Source: Cellulosimicrobium sp. Marseille-Q4280 (GTDB lineage Bacteria; Actinomycetota; Actinomycetes; Actinomycetales; Cellulomonadaceae). From it: a stretch of 64,000 nt of DNA. Under the pieces are notes generated by a model, which saw only the letters and a list, made by a program, of their open reading frames with translations, searched no databases and was not told where the DNA came from. The translations under genes were made by a program, and so were the position numbers. Location of the stretch: NCBI RefSeq assembly GCF_943181405.1, contig NZ_CALPBY010000002.1:186001-250000 (forward strand), given 5' to 3'. Positions 23,499 through 33,908 of this stretch are shown piece by piece. Positions within the stretch are counted from its first letter, which is position 1. Each line of letters begins with the position of its first letter.

Positions 23499-24392
23499 GT
23501 GCCCGATCCCCTCGACCCCACGCTGACGAACCCTCGCAGCGACCGGGTCAGGGCGGTCCGGGCCCTGTCCGGGCGTCCGGCGCGTTCACGGCACGGTCAG
23601 CTCCTCGTCGAGGGCCCCCAGGCCGTGCGGGAGGCCGTCCGGCATGCCGCGGCCCGCGTGCGCGACCTCTACGTGACGCCGTCGGCGGCGCAGCGCTACC
23701 CCGAGATCGTCGCCGACGCACGCGCCGCCGCGCTGCACGTCCACGTGGCCACCCCGGAGGTGCTCGCGGCGATGAGCCCGGACGCGCAGGGCGTGCTCGC
23801 GGTCGTGCGCGAGGAGCGCCCCGCTCTGGACGACGCGCTCGCGACCGCCGCCGCCGGAGCCGCCGGGCCGCTGCTGGTCGCGGTCCTCGCGACGGTCCGC
23901 GACCCGGGCAACGCCGGGACCGTGATCCGCGCCGCGGACGCCGCCGGGGCGGACGTGGTCGTCCTCGCGGGCGACAGCGTGGACGTGCACAACCCCAAGG
24001 TGGTGCGGTCGACGGCAGGTTCGCTGTTCCACCTCCCCGTCGTGTCGGGCGTCGCGCTCGACGAGACGGTGGACGCCCTGCGCACGGCAGGTCTGCTCGT
24101 CCTCGCGGCCGACGGCGCGGGGGACCACGACCTCGACGACCTCCTCGACGTCGCGGGCAGAGAGAGCGCCGTCGGTCCCGACTCCCGTGCCCAGGAGCTC
24201 CCGGACCTCGCCCGGCCCACCGCGTGGGTGTTCGGGAACGAGGCATGGGGGCTCCCCGAGCAGGACCGCGCGCTCGCGGACGCGGTCGTCCGCGTCCCGA
24301 TCCGCGGCCGGGCCGAGTCGCTCAACCTCGCGACCGCGGCCACCGTGTGCCTCTACGCGTCCGGGCGCGCGCACCGCGGGGTGCGCCGGTGA
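23499..24392 (+). CDS. SpoU/TrmH-family rRNA methyltransferase
   Basis: SAM-dependent 2'-O-ribose methyltransferase of the SPOUT class, about 297 residues. An N-terminal L30e-like substrate-binding domain (HGQLLVEGPQAVREA) is followed by the knotted SPOUT domain with NAGTVIRAADAAGAD (motif 1), PTAWVFGNEAWGLP (motif 2) and IRGRAESLNLATAAT (motif 3). It corresponds to TsnR-like genes (M. tuberculosis Rv1644) next to rplT. The start is uncertain: the frame is open back into rplT and no ATG is near; GTG 23499 is chosen, while CTG 23463 overlapping the rplT stop is the coupled alternative. Confidence 0.85.
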   Translation: MPDPLDPTLTNPRSDRVRAVRALSGRPARSRHGQLLVEGPQAVREAVRHAAARVRDLYVTPSAAQRYPEIVADARAAALHVHVATPEVLAAMSPDAQGVLAVVREERPALDDALATAAAGAAGPLLVAVLATVRDPGNAGTVIRAADAAGADVVVLAGDSVDVHNPKVVRSTAGSLFHLPVVSGVALDETVDALRTAGLLVLAADGAGDHDLDDLLDVAGRESAVGPDSRAQELPDLARPTAWVFGNEAWGLPEQDRALADAVVRVPIRGRAESLNLATAATVCLYASGRAHRGVRR

Positions 24393-25069
24393 GGGTCTTC
24401 GCCGCGCTGTATCCCGACGTCGCCGCGTGCGACCACCTCGACCTGGCGCTCGGGGCGGTGCGGGCGCAGGAGGCGGTGCGGCCCGACGGTGCGCCCCTCG
24501 TGCGCTGGACGCCGCGCGAGCTGTGGCACCTCACGGTCTCGTTCTACGGCGAGGTGCCCGACGGCGCGGTCCCCGACCTCGTCGACGCCCTCACGGAGGT
24601 CGTGGACGCCACGCCGCCGCTCGAGCTCAGCCTGCACGGGGCGGGCGTCTTCGACCGGCGGGTGCTGTGGGTGGGTGTGGGCGGACCTCGCGTGGACCTC
24701 GACCACCTGCGTGCGCTGAGCTCCGCGGCCGCGGAGGCCGGCTCGGTGGCCGGCGTGCACGTCGACCGCCGCCCGCGCCAGCGCGCGCACCTCACGGTCG
24801 CCCGGGCCGCGGCGGGTGCCCGCCAGGCGGACCGGCGGGCCGGACGGCGCGGGCGACCCGCGGGACCGACGCTGCGGGACGCGCTCGAGGCGCCGGCCGC
24901 GGCGCTCGCCGTCTACGACGGTCCCCGCTGGCAGGCGACGCGGCTCGCCGTCGTCGCGTCCGACCTCGGTGCCGGCCGGCCGGCGCACCACGAGATCGCG
25001 TCGCTGCTGCTCGCCGGCGCGCAGGCCGGTCCGGGCGCGTCGTCCGCCCCTCCGGGCGTCAGGCGCTGA
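24389..25069 (+). CDS. thpR: 2'-5' RNA ligase-like 2H phosphoesterase (ThpR/LigT family)
   Basis: A 226-residue member of the 2H phosphoesterase family. Both catalytic HxT motifs are present: WHLTVSF (about residue 50) and AHLTVAR (about 133). In other bacteria such enzymes act on RNA 2',3'-cyclic phosphates. It begins at GTG 24389, overlapping the methyltransferase stop by 4 bp, so both RNA-modifying enzymes are translated together. Its 3' end overlaps the opposite-strand membrane gene by 11 bp. Confidence 0.85.
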   Translation: MRVFAALYPDVAACDHLDLALGAVRAQEAVRPDGAPLVRWTPRELWHLTVSFYGEVPDGAVPDLVDALTEVVDATPPLELSLHGAGVFDRRVLWVGVGGPRVDLDHLRALSSAAAEAGSVAGVHVDRRPRQRAHLTVARAAAGARQADRRAGRRGRPAGPTLRDALEAPAAALAVYDGPRWQATRLAVVASDLGAGRPAHHEIASLLLAGAQAGPGASSAPPGVRR

Positions 25070-25646
25070 AGCCGACCCACAGGGGGGTGACCACGAGCGC
25101 GGCGAGCAGCACGCCGAGGACCGTCGTCGCCGCGCCGAGCACCCGGCTCGGTCGCACCGGCGTCATGTCCCCGCGGGCGCGCGCGGCGCGTCGACGCGCC
25201 GCGTGAACCACCCAACCGACGACGCAGCCGACGCCGAGCACGGGACCGACCACGAGGATCGTCGAGTAGGGCGCGACGACTGCCGCGCTCTCGGGTCCCA
25301 GGCCGGACGCGGCGCGACCGAGGGCGAGCACCGTCAGCACGGCGCCCGCACCCGGCACGAGCCCGCGCCGCAGCGACGACCAGAACCCGCGGTCGCGCCG
25401 GTACCCGCGCGCGGAGGGCGGTCGGGACGCCGCGTCGGGAGCCCCGGCCGGGCCGTGGGTCGTGGTGCCCGACGACGTCCCGGCAGACCGCCGGTCCGGT
25501 GCGCGTGCGCCGGGCCCGGCAGGAGGGGGCCGCGCGGTGAGGTCGGCGTCGAGCGTGCGCTGCAGCGGGTCCTGCGGGACCGCGGCGCCCCCGTACACGG
25601 GCCACGCCGGCCCGTCCTGCGTCCTCTCCGCCACGCGCACCATCAT
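25059..25646 (-). CDS. Membrane protein with three predicted helices, unknown
   Basis: A 195-residue protein: a Pro/Gly/Arg-rich cytosolic N-terminal half (1-95), then hydrophobic segments at roughly 97-120, 128-150 and 172-192. There is no recognised family or motif. ATG codons at 25646 and 25643 are equally possible. The frame is open further upstream but without a better start. It is convergent with thpR (11-bp overlap) and divergent from pheS. Confidence 0.65.
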   Translation of the reverse strand: MMVRVAERTQDGPAWPVYGGAAVPQDPLQRTLDADLTARPPPAGPGARAPDRRSAGTSSGTTTHGPAGAPDAASRPPSARGYRRDRGFWSSLRRGLVPGAGAVLTVLALGRAASGLGPESAAVVAPYSTILVVGPVLGVGCVVGWVVHAARRRAARARGDMTPVRPSRVLGAATTVLGVLLAALVVTPLWVGFSA

Positions 25647-25792
25647 GCCCCGACCGGGTGGCGCAGCGCTGCCGTGCGAGGATGAGGGGGTGACCGCGCG
25701 AGCTGATCGTCGATTTCCCGGGCCCGTCACGGGCCCGCGCTGCTGACGCGCACCGTCACGCCTCCTCACCGGGACGCGGACGCGACCGGTAG

Positions 25793-27021
<1,229 letters not shown>

Positions 27022-27022
<1 letters not shown>

Positions 27023-29616
27023 TGCCGTACGTCGACCTGGACTGGCTCGGCGACCACGTCGAGCTCCCTGCGGGCCTCACCGCCGAGCAGCTCGCTGCGG
27101 ACCTCGTGCGCGTCGGCCTCGAGGAGGAGGAGGTCCACGGCGCGGCCGTGACGGGTCCTCTCGTCGTCGGGCGGGTCCTCGAGCTCTCGCCGGAGCCGCA
27201 GAAGAACGGCAAGACGATCAACTGGTGCCGGGTGGACGTCGGCGCGCACAACGTCGACGGCGTCCCCGCGGCCGACGGGGGCGAGCCGCGCGGCATCGTG
27301 TGCGGGGCGCACAACTTCGGCGAGGGCGACCTCGTCGTCGTCGCGCTCCCGGGCGCCGTGCTGCCGGGACCGTTCGCCATCGCGAGCCGCAAGACGTACG
27401 GCCACGTGTCCGACGGCATGATCTGCTCGCAGCGCGAGCTCGGGCTGGGCGAGGACCACGACGGGATCATCGTGCTCCCGCGCCTCGGGTTCGCCGAGGC
27501 CGACCTCACGCCCGGCCAGGACGCCGTCGCGCTCCTCGGCCTGGGGAACGAGGTGCTCGAGATCAACGTCACCCCGGACCGCGGGTACGCGTTCTCCTAC
27601 CGCGGGGTCGCGCGCGAGTACGCGCACTCGACCGGCGCGCGCTTCACCGACCGGGGCCTCGCGGCCTCGCTGCCGACGCCGCCCCCGGCCGCGACCCCCG
27701 ACGGCTTCCCCGTGGAGGTCGACGACGCGGCCCCGGTCCGCGGCATCGACGGGTGCGACCGCTTCGTCACGCGCATCGTGCGCGGCATCGACCCGGCCGC
27801 GACGACGCCCGCGTGGATGCAGCGCCGCCTCACGGCGTCGGGCATGCGGCCCATCTCGCTCGCGGTCGACGTGACGAACTACGTCATGCTCGACCTCGGC
27901 CAGCCTCTGCACGCCTATGACCTCGCACGGGTCGCGGGCCCGATCGTGGTCCGCCGCGCGCAGCCGGGCGAGCGCCTCGTCACCCTCGACGACGCCGACC
28001 GGAGGCTCGACGCCGAGGACCTCCTCATCACCGACTCGCCCGACGGCGCCCGCGGCTCGCGGGTCCTCGGGCTCGCGGGGGTCATGGGCGGGGCGTCCTC
28101 GGAGGTCGGCCCGACCACGACGGACGTCCTCGTCGAGGCCGCGCACTTCGATCCCGTGTCCGTCGCGCGCACGTCGCGCCGGCACAAGCTGTCGAGCGAG
28201 GCGGCGAAGCGGTTCGAGCGCGGCGTCGACCCCCGGCTGCCCGCGGTCGCGGCGCAGCGCGTCGTCGACCTGCTCGTCGAGCACGGCGGCGGCACCGCCG
28301 ACGCGGCGGTCTCGGACCTGGACCACGTCCCGGCGCCCGTTCCCGTGCGGCTGCCCGTCACGGAGCCGGAGCGGCTCGTCGGCGTGGCGTACTCGCTCGA
28401 GCAGATCGTGGGCACGCTGGGCGCGCTGGGCTGCGACGTCGCGGACGGGCCGTCGTCCGGTGGGACGGACGTGCTCGTGGTCACGCCCCCGACGTGGCGA
28501 CCCGACCTCACCGGGCCGGCGGAGCTGGTCGAGGAGGTCGCGCGGCTCGTCGGCTACGACGAGATCCCGTCGGTGCTGCCGAAGGCGCCCGGCGGCCGCG
28601 GCCTGACCCGCGAGCAGGCGGTCCGCCGCTCGGTGGCCCGTGGCCTCGCCGAGGCGGGCTTCGTCGAGACGCTCAGCTACCCGTTCGTCGGGGCGGCCGA
28701 GCTCGACGCGCTGCGTCTGCCTGCCGACGACGAGCGCCGTCGTGCCCTGCGACTGGTCAACCCGCTCGCCGACGACCGGCCCCTCATGCGGACCGACCTG
28801 CTCACGACGCTGCTCGAGACCGCGCGCCGCAACGTCGGTCGCGGGATGACGGATCTCGCGGTGTTCGAGACCGGGCTCGTGACACGACCGCGCGTCGACG
28901 CCCCGGCCGCGCCCTCGCTCCCGCCGGGCGTGCGCCCGACGGACGACGAGCTCGCGGCGCTCGCGGCCGCCGTGCCGGACCAGCCGCGCCACGTGGCGGG
29001 CGTGCTCGTCGGCCGGCGCGAGCGCGCCGGGTGGTGGGGCGAAGGGCGGGCCGCCGACTGGACCGACGCGCTCGACGCCACCCGGCTCGTCGCGGAGCAC
29101 GTCGGTGCCGAGGTCGTGGTGAGCGCCGACACGGCCCGCGCGCCCTGGCACCCGGGCCGCTGCGCGCGGATCGAGCTCGCCGACGGGACCCTCGTCGGGC
29201 ACGCGGGCGAGCTGCACCCGAAGGTGCTCGAGAACCTCGGGCTGCCCGCGCGGTCGGTCGCGTTCGAGGTGGACCTCTCGGCGCTGCTCGCCGGGTCGAG
29301 CGCTGAACCGCTCGTCGCGGCGCCCGTCTCCACGTTCCCTGCCGCGAAGGAGGACCTCGCGTTCGTCGTCGCCGCCGACGTCACGGCCGAGGCGCTGCGC
29401 TCCGCGGTGGCCGACGGTGCGGGCGAGCTCCTCGAGGACCTGACCCTCTTCGACGTCTTCACCGGGGAGCAGGTCGGCGCGGGCCGCAAGTCGCTCGCGT
29501 TCTCGCTCCGTCTGCGGGCCGCCGACCGGACGCTCACGGCCGACGACGTCGCGCGCGTGCGGGCGGGAGCCGTCGAGGCGGCGCGCGAGCGCGTCGGGGC
29601 GGAGCTCCGGGCATGA
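27022..29616 (+). CDS. pheT: Phenylalanine--tRNA ligase beta subunit
   Basis: 864-residue beta subunit. Domains in order: short N-terminal region, EMAP-II/OB tRNA-binding domain (about 40-165, VVGRVLELSPEPQKNGK), the B3/B4 editing domain (about 240-420, with AVDVTNYVMLDLGQPLHAYD and SSEAAKRFERGVDP), the B5 domain, a catalytic-like core, and the C-terminal FDX-ACB anticodon-binding domain (about 770-864, STFPAAKEDLAFVV). The full length is intact. Translation is coupled to pheS by the one-base overlap. Confidence 0.97.
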
Positions 29617-30503
29617 GCACCGGCACCCCCGTGGACGCGGGCGTGGCGGGTGAGCCCGTCGCGCCTGCACGGACGGCGCTGGTCACCGGGGCGTCGCGCG
29701 GCATCGGCCGCGCGATCGCCGTCGGTCTCGCCGCTGCGGGGCTCGACGTCGCGCTGCTCGCTCGGGACGCCGCGCGGCTCCGCGACGTGGCCGACGAGAT
29801 CACGGCCGGGGGCGCCGGGCACGCCGTCGTCGTGACGGCCGACGTCACCGACGTCGAGGCGGTGTCCGCGGCCGTCGCCGCGGCGGAGGGGGAGATCGGC
29901 GGCATCGACCTGCTGGTCAACAACGCCGGACGCGTCGACGCCGAGGTGCCGCTGTGGGAGGCGGACCCCGACGAGTGGTGGGCGATCCTCGAGACCAACG
30001 TCCGCGGGCCGTTCCTGCTCGCGCGCGCCGTCGTCCCGGGCATGCTAGCTCGGGGCGGGGGCCGCGTCGTCGACCTCAACAGCGGCGCGGGGTCGCACGA
30101 CATGGTCGGCGCGAGCGCGTACAACGCGAGCAAGACGGCGCTCCTGCGCCTCGGCGCGAACCTGCACCGCTCGGGCTACGACCGAGGGCTCCGCACGTTC
30201 GAGGTCGCGCCCGGTGTGGTGCAGACCGACATGACGGGTTCGATGGTCATGCACCGGGGGCGCACGGAGTGGACGCCGGTCCAGCGCACGGTCGAGATGG
30301 TCGTCGCGATCGCCGGGGGCGGCCTCGACGCGTTCTCGGGTTCCTTCGTCCGTGTCACGCACGACTCGCCGGACTCGCTGCGGGCCGCGCTCGACGACGC
30401 CGCCCGCGGCGGGCGTGCGGTGCCCGGCCCGGACGGTCGCCGGCTGCGGGTGACGCGCTGGGGCGACGACGACCCGATGCCCGGCGAGCTGCCCCGCCGC
30501 TGA
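29613..30503 (+). CDS. Short-chain dehydrogenase/reductase
   Basis: NAD(P)-dependent oxidoreductase of 296 residues. Classical SDR motifs: TGASRGIG (25-32) for cofactor binding, LLVNNAG, and the catalytic Ser (DLNSGAGS) with Tyr/Lys in AYNASK. A C-terminal extension of about 40 residues beyond the usual 250 ends in a basic tail. The ATG overlaps the pheT stop by 4 bp, so it is read from the pheST transcript, although a metabolic link to PheRS is not obvious. Substrate unknown. Confidence 0.88.
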   Translation: MSTGTPVDAGVAGEPVAPARTALVTGASRGIGRAIAVGLAAAGLDVALLARDAARLRDVADEITAGGAGHAVVVTADVTDVEAVSAAVAAAEGEIGGIDLLVNNAGRVDAEVPLWEADPDEWWAILETNVRGPFLLARAVVPGMLARGGGRVVDLNSGAGSHDMVGASAYNASKTALLRLGANLHRSGYDRGLRTFEVAPGVVQTDMTGSMVMHRGRTEWTPVQRTVEMVVAIAGGGLDAFSGSFVRVTHDSPDSLRAALDDAARGGRAVPGPDGRRLRVTRWGDDDPMPGELPRR

Positions 30504-30516
30504 CCGGCCTGCGTCA

Positions 30517-30555
30517 CGAGGCGCGTCCTTCCCCGCTCGGGAAGGGCGCGCCTCG
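30517..30555 (+). terminator. Strong intrinsic terminator after pheS-pheT-SDR
   Basis: A 39-nt hairpin: 17-bp stem with one T-G wobble (CGAGGCGCG.CCTTCCC with GGGAAGG.CGCGCCTCG) and a 5-nt loop, starting 13 nt after the SDR stop and followed by a short ATTT run. Confidence 0.8.
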
Positions 30556-30561
30556 CGGCAT

Positions 30562-30604
30562 TTGTACGCAAGGTCACCCGCCGATTAGTTGAATGTTCAC
30601 CTAA
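30562..30604 (+). promoter_or_regulatory. YceI-gene promoter overlapped by an inverted-repeat operator
   Basis: TTGTAC (30562-30567) and TAGTTG (30586-30591) are spaced 18 nt, a plausible -35/-10 pair. Overlapping the -10 is TTAGTTGAA-TG-TTCACCTAA (30585-30604), two 9-bp arms with one mismatch, typical of MarR-family operators. The regulator is not encoded nearby. Confidence 0.5.
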
Positions 30605-30691
30605 CAATCGGCGATGCTCTCCTGGACACCTGACCAGGACCGAGCGGACGGCGCGGTCGCGGTTCGACCACAGCACCCCGGAGGGCGACGG

Positions 30692-31360
30692 ATGACCACG
30701 ACACGACCGGTCCGCCAGTGGAACGGCATGACCGTTCCCGACGCGGGCACGTACGTGCTCGACGAGGCGCACAAGCGGGTGGGTTTCGCGGGGCAGCACA
30801 TGATGGTCTCGCCGGTGCGGGGCGAGTTCACGCGGGCGAGCGCGACGATCCTCGTGGGACAGGACCCGCTGGCCTCCACGGTGACGGCGACGATCGAGTC
30901 GGCGAGCCTCACCACGCACCACGCCGACCGGGACGTCCACCTCCACAGCGCCGACTTCCTCGACGTCGAGACGTATCCGACGCTCGAGTTCCGCAGCACC
31001 GGCGTCCGGTGGCAGGGGAGCCAGGACGACGCGATCCTCGCCTGGGCGCGGCTGCGCAACCGCTCGCCGGAGCGCGCGACCGTGGCCGCGGAGCGCACAG
31101 CGCCCGCCGAGGCCGGACACTTCGTCGTGAGCGGACTGCTGACCATCCGCGACGTCACCCACCCGATCGACCTGAGGATGCGCTACGGCGGCGCTCGCCG
31201 TGACCCCTACGGCCGCGACATCTTCGGCTTCCACGCCACGGGGGAGTTCGACCGCGAGGACTACGGGCTCGTGTGGAACGTGCTGCTCGAGACCGGCGGC
31301 CTCCTCGTCGGCAAGAAGGTCTCGCTCGAGATCGCCGGAGAGGCGATCCACCAGGAGTGA
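30692..31360 (+). CDS. YceI-family protein
   Basis: 222-residue lipocalin-like beta-barrel of the YceI family, which binds polyisoprenoid or similar lipids. Seen: YVLDEAHKRVGFAGQHMM, VRGEFTRASATI, SADFLDVETYPTLEFRS, and GLLTIRDVTHPIDL. There is no signal peptide, so it is cytosolic, unlike E. coli YceI. The ATG at 30692 has GGAGGG 8 nt upstream; an upstream ATG at 30614 would add 26 unrelated residues. Regulation by a MarR-like repressor is suggested by the operator-like site. Confidence 0.87.
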   Translation: MTTTRPVRQWNGMTVPDAGTYVLDEAHKRVGFAGQHMMVSPVRGEFTRASATILVGQDPLASTVTATIESASLTTHHADRDVHLHSADFLDVETYPTLEFRSTGVRWQGSQDDAILAWARLRNRSPERATVAAERTAPAEAGHFVVSGLLTIRDVTHPIDLRMRYGGARRDPYGRDIFGFHATGEFDREDYGLVWNVLLETGGLLVGKKVSLEIAGEAIHQE

Positions 31361-31396
31361 GGACGGGCGGCGCGCCGCGACGGCGCACCGCACCGC

Positions 31397-31402
31397 TAGC
31401 AT
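31397..31402 (+). promoter_or_regulatory. -10 element TAGCAT of thiD
   Basis: TAGCAT lies 7-8 nt before the 5' end of the TPP riboswitch, so the transcript would begin right at the aptamer. Confidence 0.55.
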
Positions 31403-31409
31403 GAGCGGA

Positions 31410-31490
31410 CCGACACGGGGTGCCCCGGGACACCGGGGCTGAGATCACACCCGTCGAACCTGATCTAGCTCGTACTAGCGAAGGGATGTC
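31410..31490 (+). promoter_or_regulatory. TPP riboswitch (THI element)
   Basis: Contains the conserved pieces in order: ACACGGGGTGCC, the CTGAGATCACACCC pyrimidine-sensor arm, GAACCTGATCTAGCT, and the closing TAGCGAAGGGATGT. TPP binding normally pairs the ends of this region. The AAGGGA of the 3' end (31480-31485) is also the likely ribosome-binding site of thiD, 10 nt before its ATG, so control of translation is expected. Confidence 0.92.
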
Positions 31491-31495
31491 CGGCG

Positions 31496-32467
31496 ATGAC
31501 GCTCGCCCCCACGACCTCTCCTGCACCGCGACCCTCGCGTCCGCGCGTCCTGTCGGTCGCCGGGACGGACCCGACCGGCGGTGCCGGCATCCAGGCGGAC
31601 CTCAAGGCCTTCTGCGCGCACGGCGCGTACGGGATGGCCGTCACGACCGCGCTCGTCGCGCAGAACACGCACGGCGTCCGTTCCGTGCACGTCCCCGGGG
31701 CGGCGTTCCTGCGCGAGCAGCTCGACGCGGTCTCCGACGACGTCGAGATCGACGCGGTGAAGATCGGGATGGTGGCGGACGCCGCGAACGCGCGCGAGAT
31801 CGGTGCGTGGCTCGACGTCCTCGGTGCGTCGCGCCGTGACCGCGGAGGCGTCGCGCCGTACGTCGTGCTCGACCCCGTCATGGTCGCGACCTCCGGCCAC
31901 CGGCTCCTCGACGCCGGCGCCGAGCAGGGCGTGCGTGACCTCGCGACGCGCGCCGACGTCGTGACCCCGAACCTGCCCGAGCTCGCCGTCCTCGCCGGGA
32001 CGCCCGTCGCGGCGACGTGGGACGAGGCGCTCGTCCAGGCGCGCGCGTTCGCCGCGGCGAGCGGGACGGCGGTCCTGCTGAAGGGCGGCCACCTCACCGG
32101 CGCGACGTCACCCGACGCTCTCGTGGAGCCCGGCTCGACCGAAGGCGGCGCGGGTCGCGTGACGACGTTCGACGCGGGGCGCGTGGACACGCCGCACACG
32201 CACGGCACCGGGTGCTCGCTCTCGGCGGCCCTCGCGGCGCTGCGCCCGCAGCGCGCGGGCTGGCCGGAGGCGGCGCGCGACGCCAAGGAGTGGCTCACCG
32301 GCGCGCTGCGCGCGGGGGCGGCGCTGCAGGTCGGGACCGGCCGCGGGCCGGTCGACCACCTGCACGTGACGTCGCCGGTCGAGGAGCCGGTCGTCGAGCC
32401 CGTCGACGAGCACGATGCGGGCGGCGCCGGGTCTCAGGCGCGTGCGACCTCGGTCCCGGTGGGGTAG
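31496..32467 (+). CDS. thiD: Hydroxymethylpyrimidine/phosphomethylpyrimidine kinase
   Basis: Phosphorylates HMP and HMP-P in thiamin synthesis; ribokinase-like fold. Seen: LSVAGTDPTGGAGIQADLK, AVTTALVAQNTHGV, DAVKIGMVA, VLDPVMVATSG, NLPELAVL and the anion-hole/catalytic HTHGTGCSLSAALAA. It has 323 residues with a C-terminal tail of about 40 residues beyond the core. The ATG at 31496 lies 6 nt after the riboswitch, which controls this gene alone here; no other thi gene is in the window. Confidence 0.95.
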   Translation: MTLAPTTSPAPRPSRPRVLSVAGTDPTGGAGIQADLKAFCAHGAYGMAVTTALVAQNTHGVRSVHVPGAAFLREQLDAVSDDVEIDAVKIGMVADAANAREIGAWLDVLGASRRDRGGVAPYVVLDPVMVATSGHRLLDAGAEQGVRDLATRADVVTPNLPELAVLAGTPVAATWDEALVQARAFAAASGTAVLLKGGHLTGATSPDALVEPGSTEGGAGRVTTFDAGRVDTPHTHGTGCSLSAALAALRPQRAGWPEAARDAKEWLTGALRAGAALQVGTGRGPVDHLHVTSPVEEPVVEPVDEHDAGGAGSQARATSVPVG

Positions 32468-32712
32468 ACGCACTCCGTGCCGGGCGGCCACCACCGCCAC
32501 CGCGAGTCGACCTGGCTCGAGGCGACCCCGTCCGGCCGCTCGGCGACGCATCGGTCCTCGCCCTGCCGGACGCCGATCGTCAGGTAGTAGACGACGAGGA
32601 CGCCCGTGAGCAGGACGGCGAGCACCGTCGCGGTCCGCCGGAGCGCGGGAGAGGGGCCGCCGTCGGACCCGTCCTCCTCCCCGGGTCGGGCCGGGACCCA
32701 GTCCCAGCTCAT
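32434..32712 (-). CDS. Small single-pass membrane protein
   Basis: A 92-residue protein with one membrane helix at about 27-47 (TATVLAVLLTGVLVVYYL) and a short external C-terminal part with two cysteines (DRCVAE, TECVYP) that may pair. Unknown family. The ATG overlaps the stop of the quinone oxidoreductase gene by 4 bp, so it is cotranscribed with it. Its 3' end overlaps the end of thiD by 34 bp on the opposite strand. Confidence 0.72.
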   Translation of the reverse strand: MSWDWVPARPGEEDGSDGGPSPALRRTATVLAVLLTGVLVVYYLTIGVRQGEDRCVAERPDGVASSQVDSRWRWWPPGTECVYPTGTEVARA

Positions 32713-33725
32713 GCCTCGCGTCCGGAGCCCGACGCCGCGGCGTCGGGCACGAGCAGCACCTTGCCGGTGGTGGCACGCCCCTCGAGCGCACGGTGCGCCT
32801 CGGCGGCCTCGGCCAGCGGGAAGGTGGCACCGACGCGCGCGTGGAGGGTGCCGCCCGCGACGGAGCCGAGCACCTCGGTCGCCCGCTCGACGAGCTCGGT
32901 CCGCGTCGCCGTGTGGTCGCCGAGCTTGGGGCGCGTGAGGAAGACCGACCCGGCCGCGTTGAGGCGCTGCGGGTCGAACGGCGGCACCTGACCGGACGAG
33001 CCGCCGAACAGCACGAGCGTCCCCCGGCGGTGCAGCGACGCGAGCGACGCGTCGAACGTGTCCTTGCCGACCGAGTCGTACACGGCGGCGACGCCGTCGC
33101 CGCCGGTGAGCCCGCGCACGATCTCCGGGAGGTCGTGCGACAGGTCACCCAGCGCCGTGTACTCGATCACGTGCTCGGCGCCCGCGCCGCGCGACAGCTC
33201 GGCCTTCGCCGGCGTCGAGACCGTCGAGATCACGTGCCCGCCCCGCGCGACGACCATCTGGGTGAGCAGCAGCCCGACCCCGCCGGCACCGGCGTGCACG
33301 AGCACGCGGTCGCCCGGGCGGACCGGGTACGACGACGTGCACAGGTAGTGCGCGGTGAGGCCCTGCAGTGCGACGGCGGTGGCGTCCTCGAACGTCACGG
33401 CGTCGGGCACGTGCAAGGCCTCGCGTGCCGCGACGACCACGAGGTCCGCGTACGAGCCGGGCGCCTCCGTCCACACCACGCGGTCACCCTCGGCGAAGTC
33501 CTCGACGCCGTCCCCGACCGCCAGCACGTGGCCGGCGCCCTCGCTGCCCACGACGTGCGGGTACTGCATCGGGTACACGCCCGAGCGCTTGTACGTGTCG
33601 ATGAAGTTGACGCCCGCGACCGCCGCGCGGACGAGGAGCTGCCCGGGGCCCGGTGTCGGGTCGGGCAGCTCGCGGTACTCCAGGACGTCAGGGCCACCCG
33701 CCTCGCGGGCCACGATCGCGTGCAT
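32709..33725 (-). CDS. qor: NADPH:quinone oxidoreductase (zeta-crystallin-like MDR)
   Basis: 338-residue medium-chain reductase without zinc ligands. Seen: N-terminal GroES-like domain (GVNFIDTYKRSGVYP, GSEGAGHVLAVG) and Rossmann domain with VHAGAGGVGLLLTQM, YDSVGKDTFDAS and LFGGSSGQVPP, all typical of QOR. The C-terminal LVPDAAASG tail is short. The ATG at 33725 is 6 nt after TAGGCT on the minus strand, a leaderless arrangement. First gene of a two-gene unit with the small membrane protein. Confidence 0.93.
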   Translation of the reverse strand: MHAIVAREAGGPDVLEYRELPDPTPGPGQLLVRAAVAGVNFIDTYKRSGVYPMQYPHVVGSEGAGHVLAVGDGVEDFAEGDRVVWTEAPGSYADLVVVAAREALHVPDAVTFEDATAVALQGLTAHYLCTSSYPVRPGDRVLVHAGAGGVGLLLTQMVVARGGHVISTVSTPAKAELSRGAGAEHVIEYTALGDLSHDLPEIVRGLTGGDGVAAVYDSVGKDTFDASLASLHRRGTLVLFGGSSGQVPPFDPQRLNAAGSVFLTRPKLGDHTATRTELVERATEVLGSVAGGTLHARVGATFPLAEAAEAHRALEGRATTGKVLLVPDAAASGSGREA

Positions 33726-33731
33726 GGGCCC

Positions 33732-33737
33732 AGCCTA
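33732..33737 (-). promoter_or_regulatory. -10 element TAGGCT of qor
   Basis: On the minus strand TAGGCT is followed by 6 nt and the ATG at 33725. Confidence 0.6.
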
Positions 33738-33908
33738 GGCGGGTCGCGTGGGCGGGTCGGCTGACGTGCTCGGGCTGCCGCGCCGTCACCATGGTCTGTC
33801 GGCTCACGTCCTGGGAGCGCGACTCTGACGCCCTTCGCACGTCAACCGACCCACCCGCCGTCGCCTCGGCCTGGTCTCGTCCCGGTCCGCACTCGTCGCG
33901 AGCCCCTG

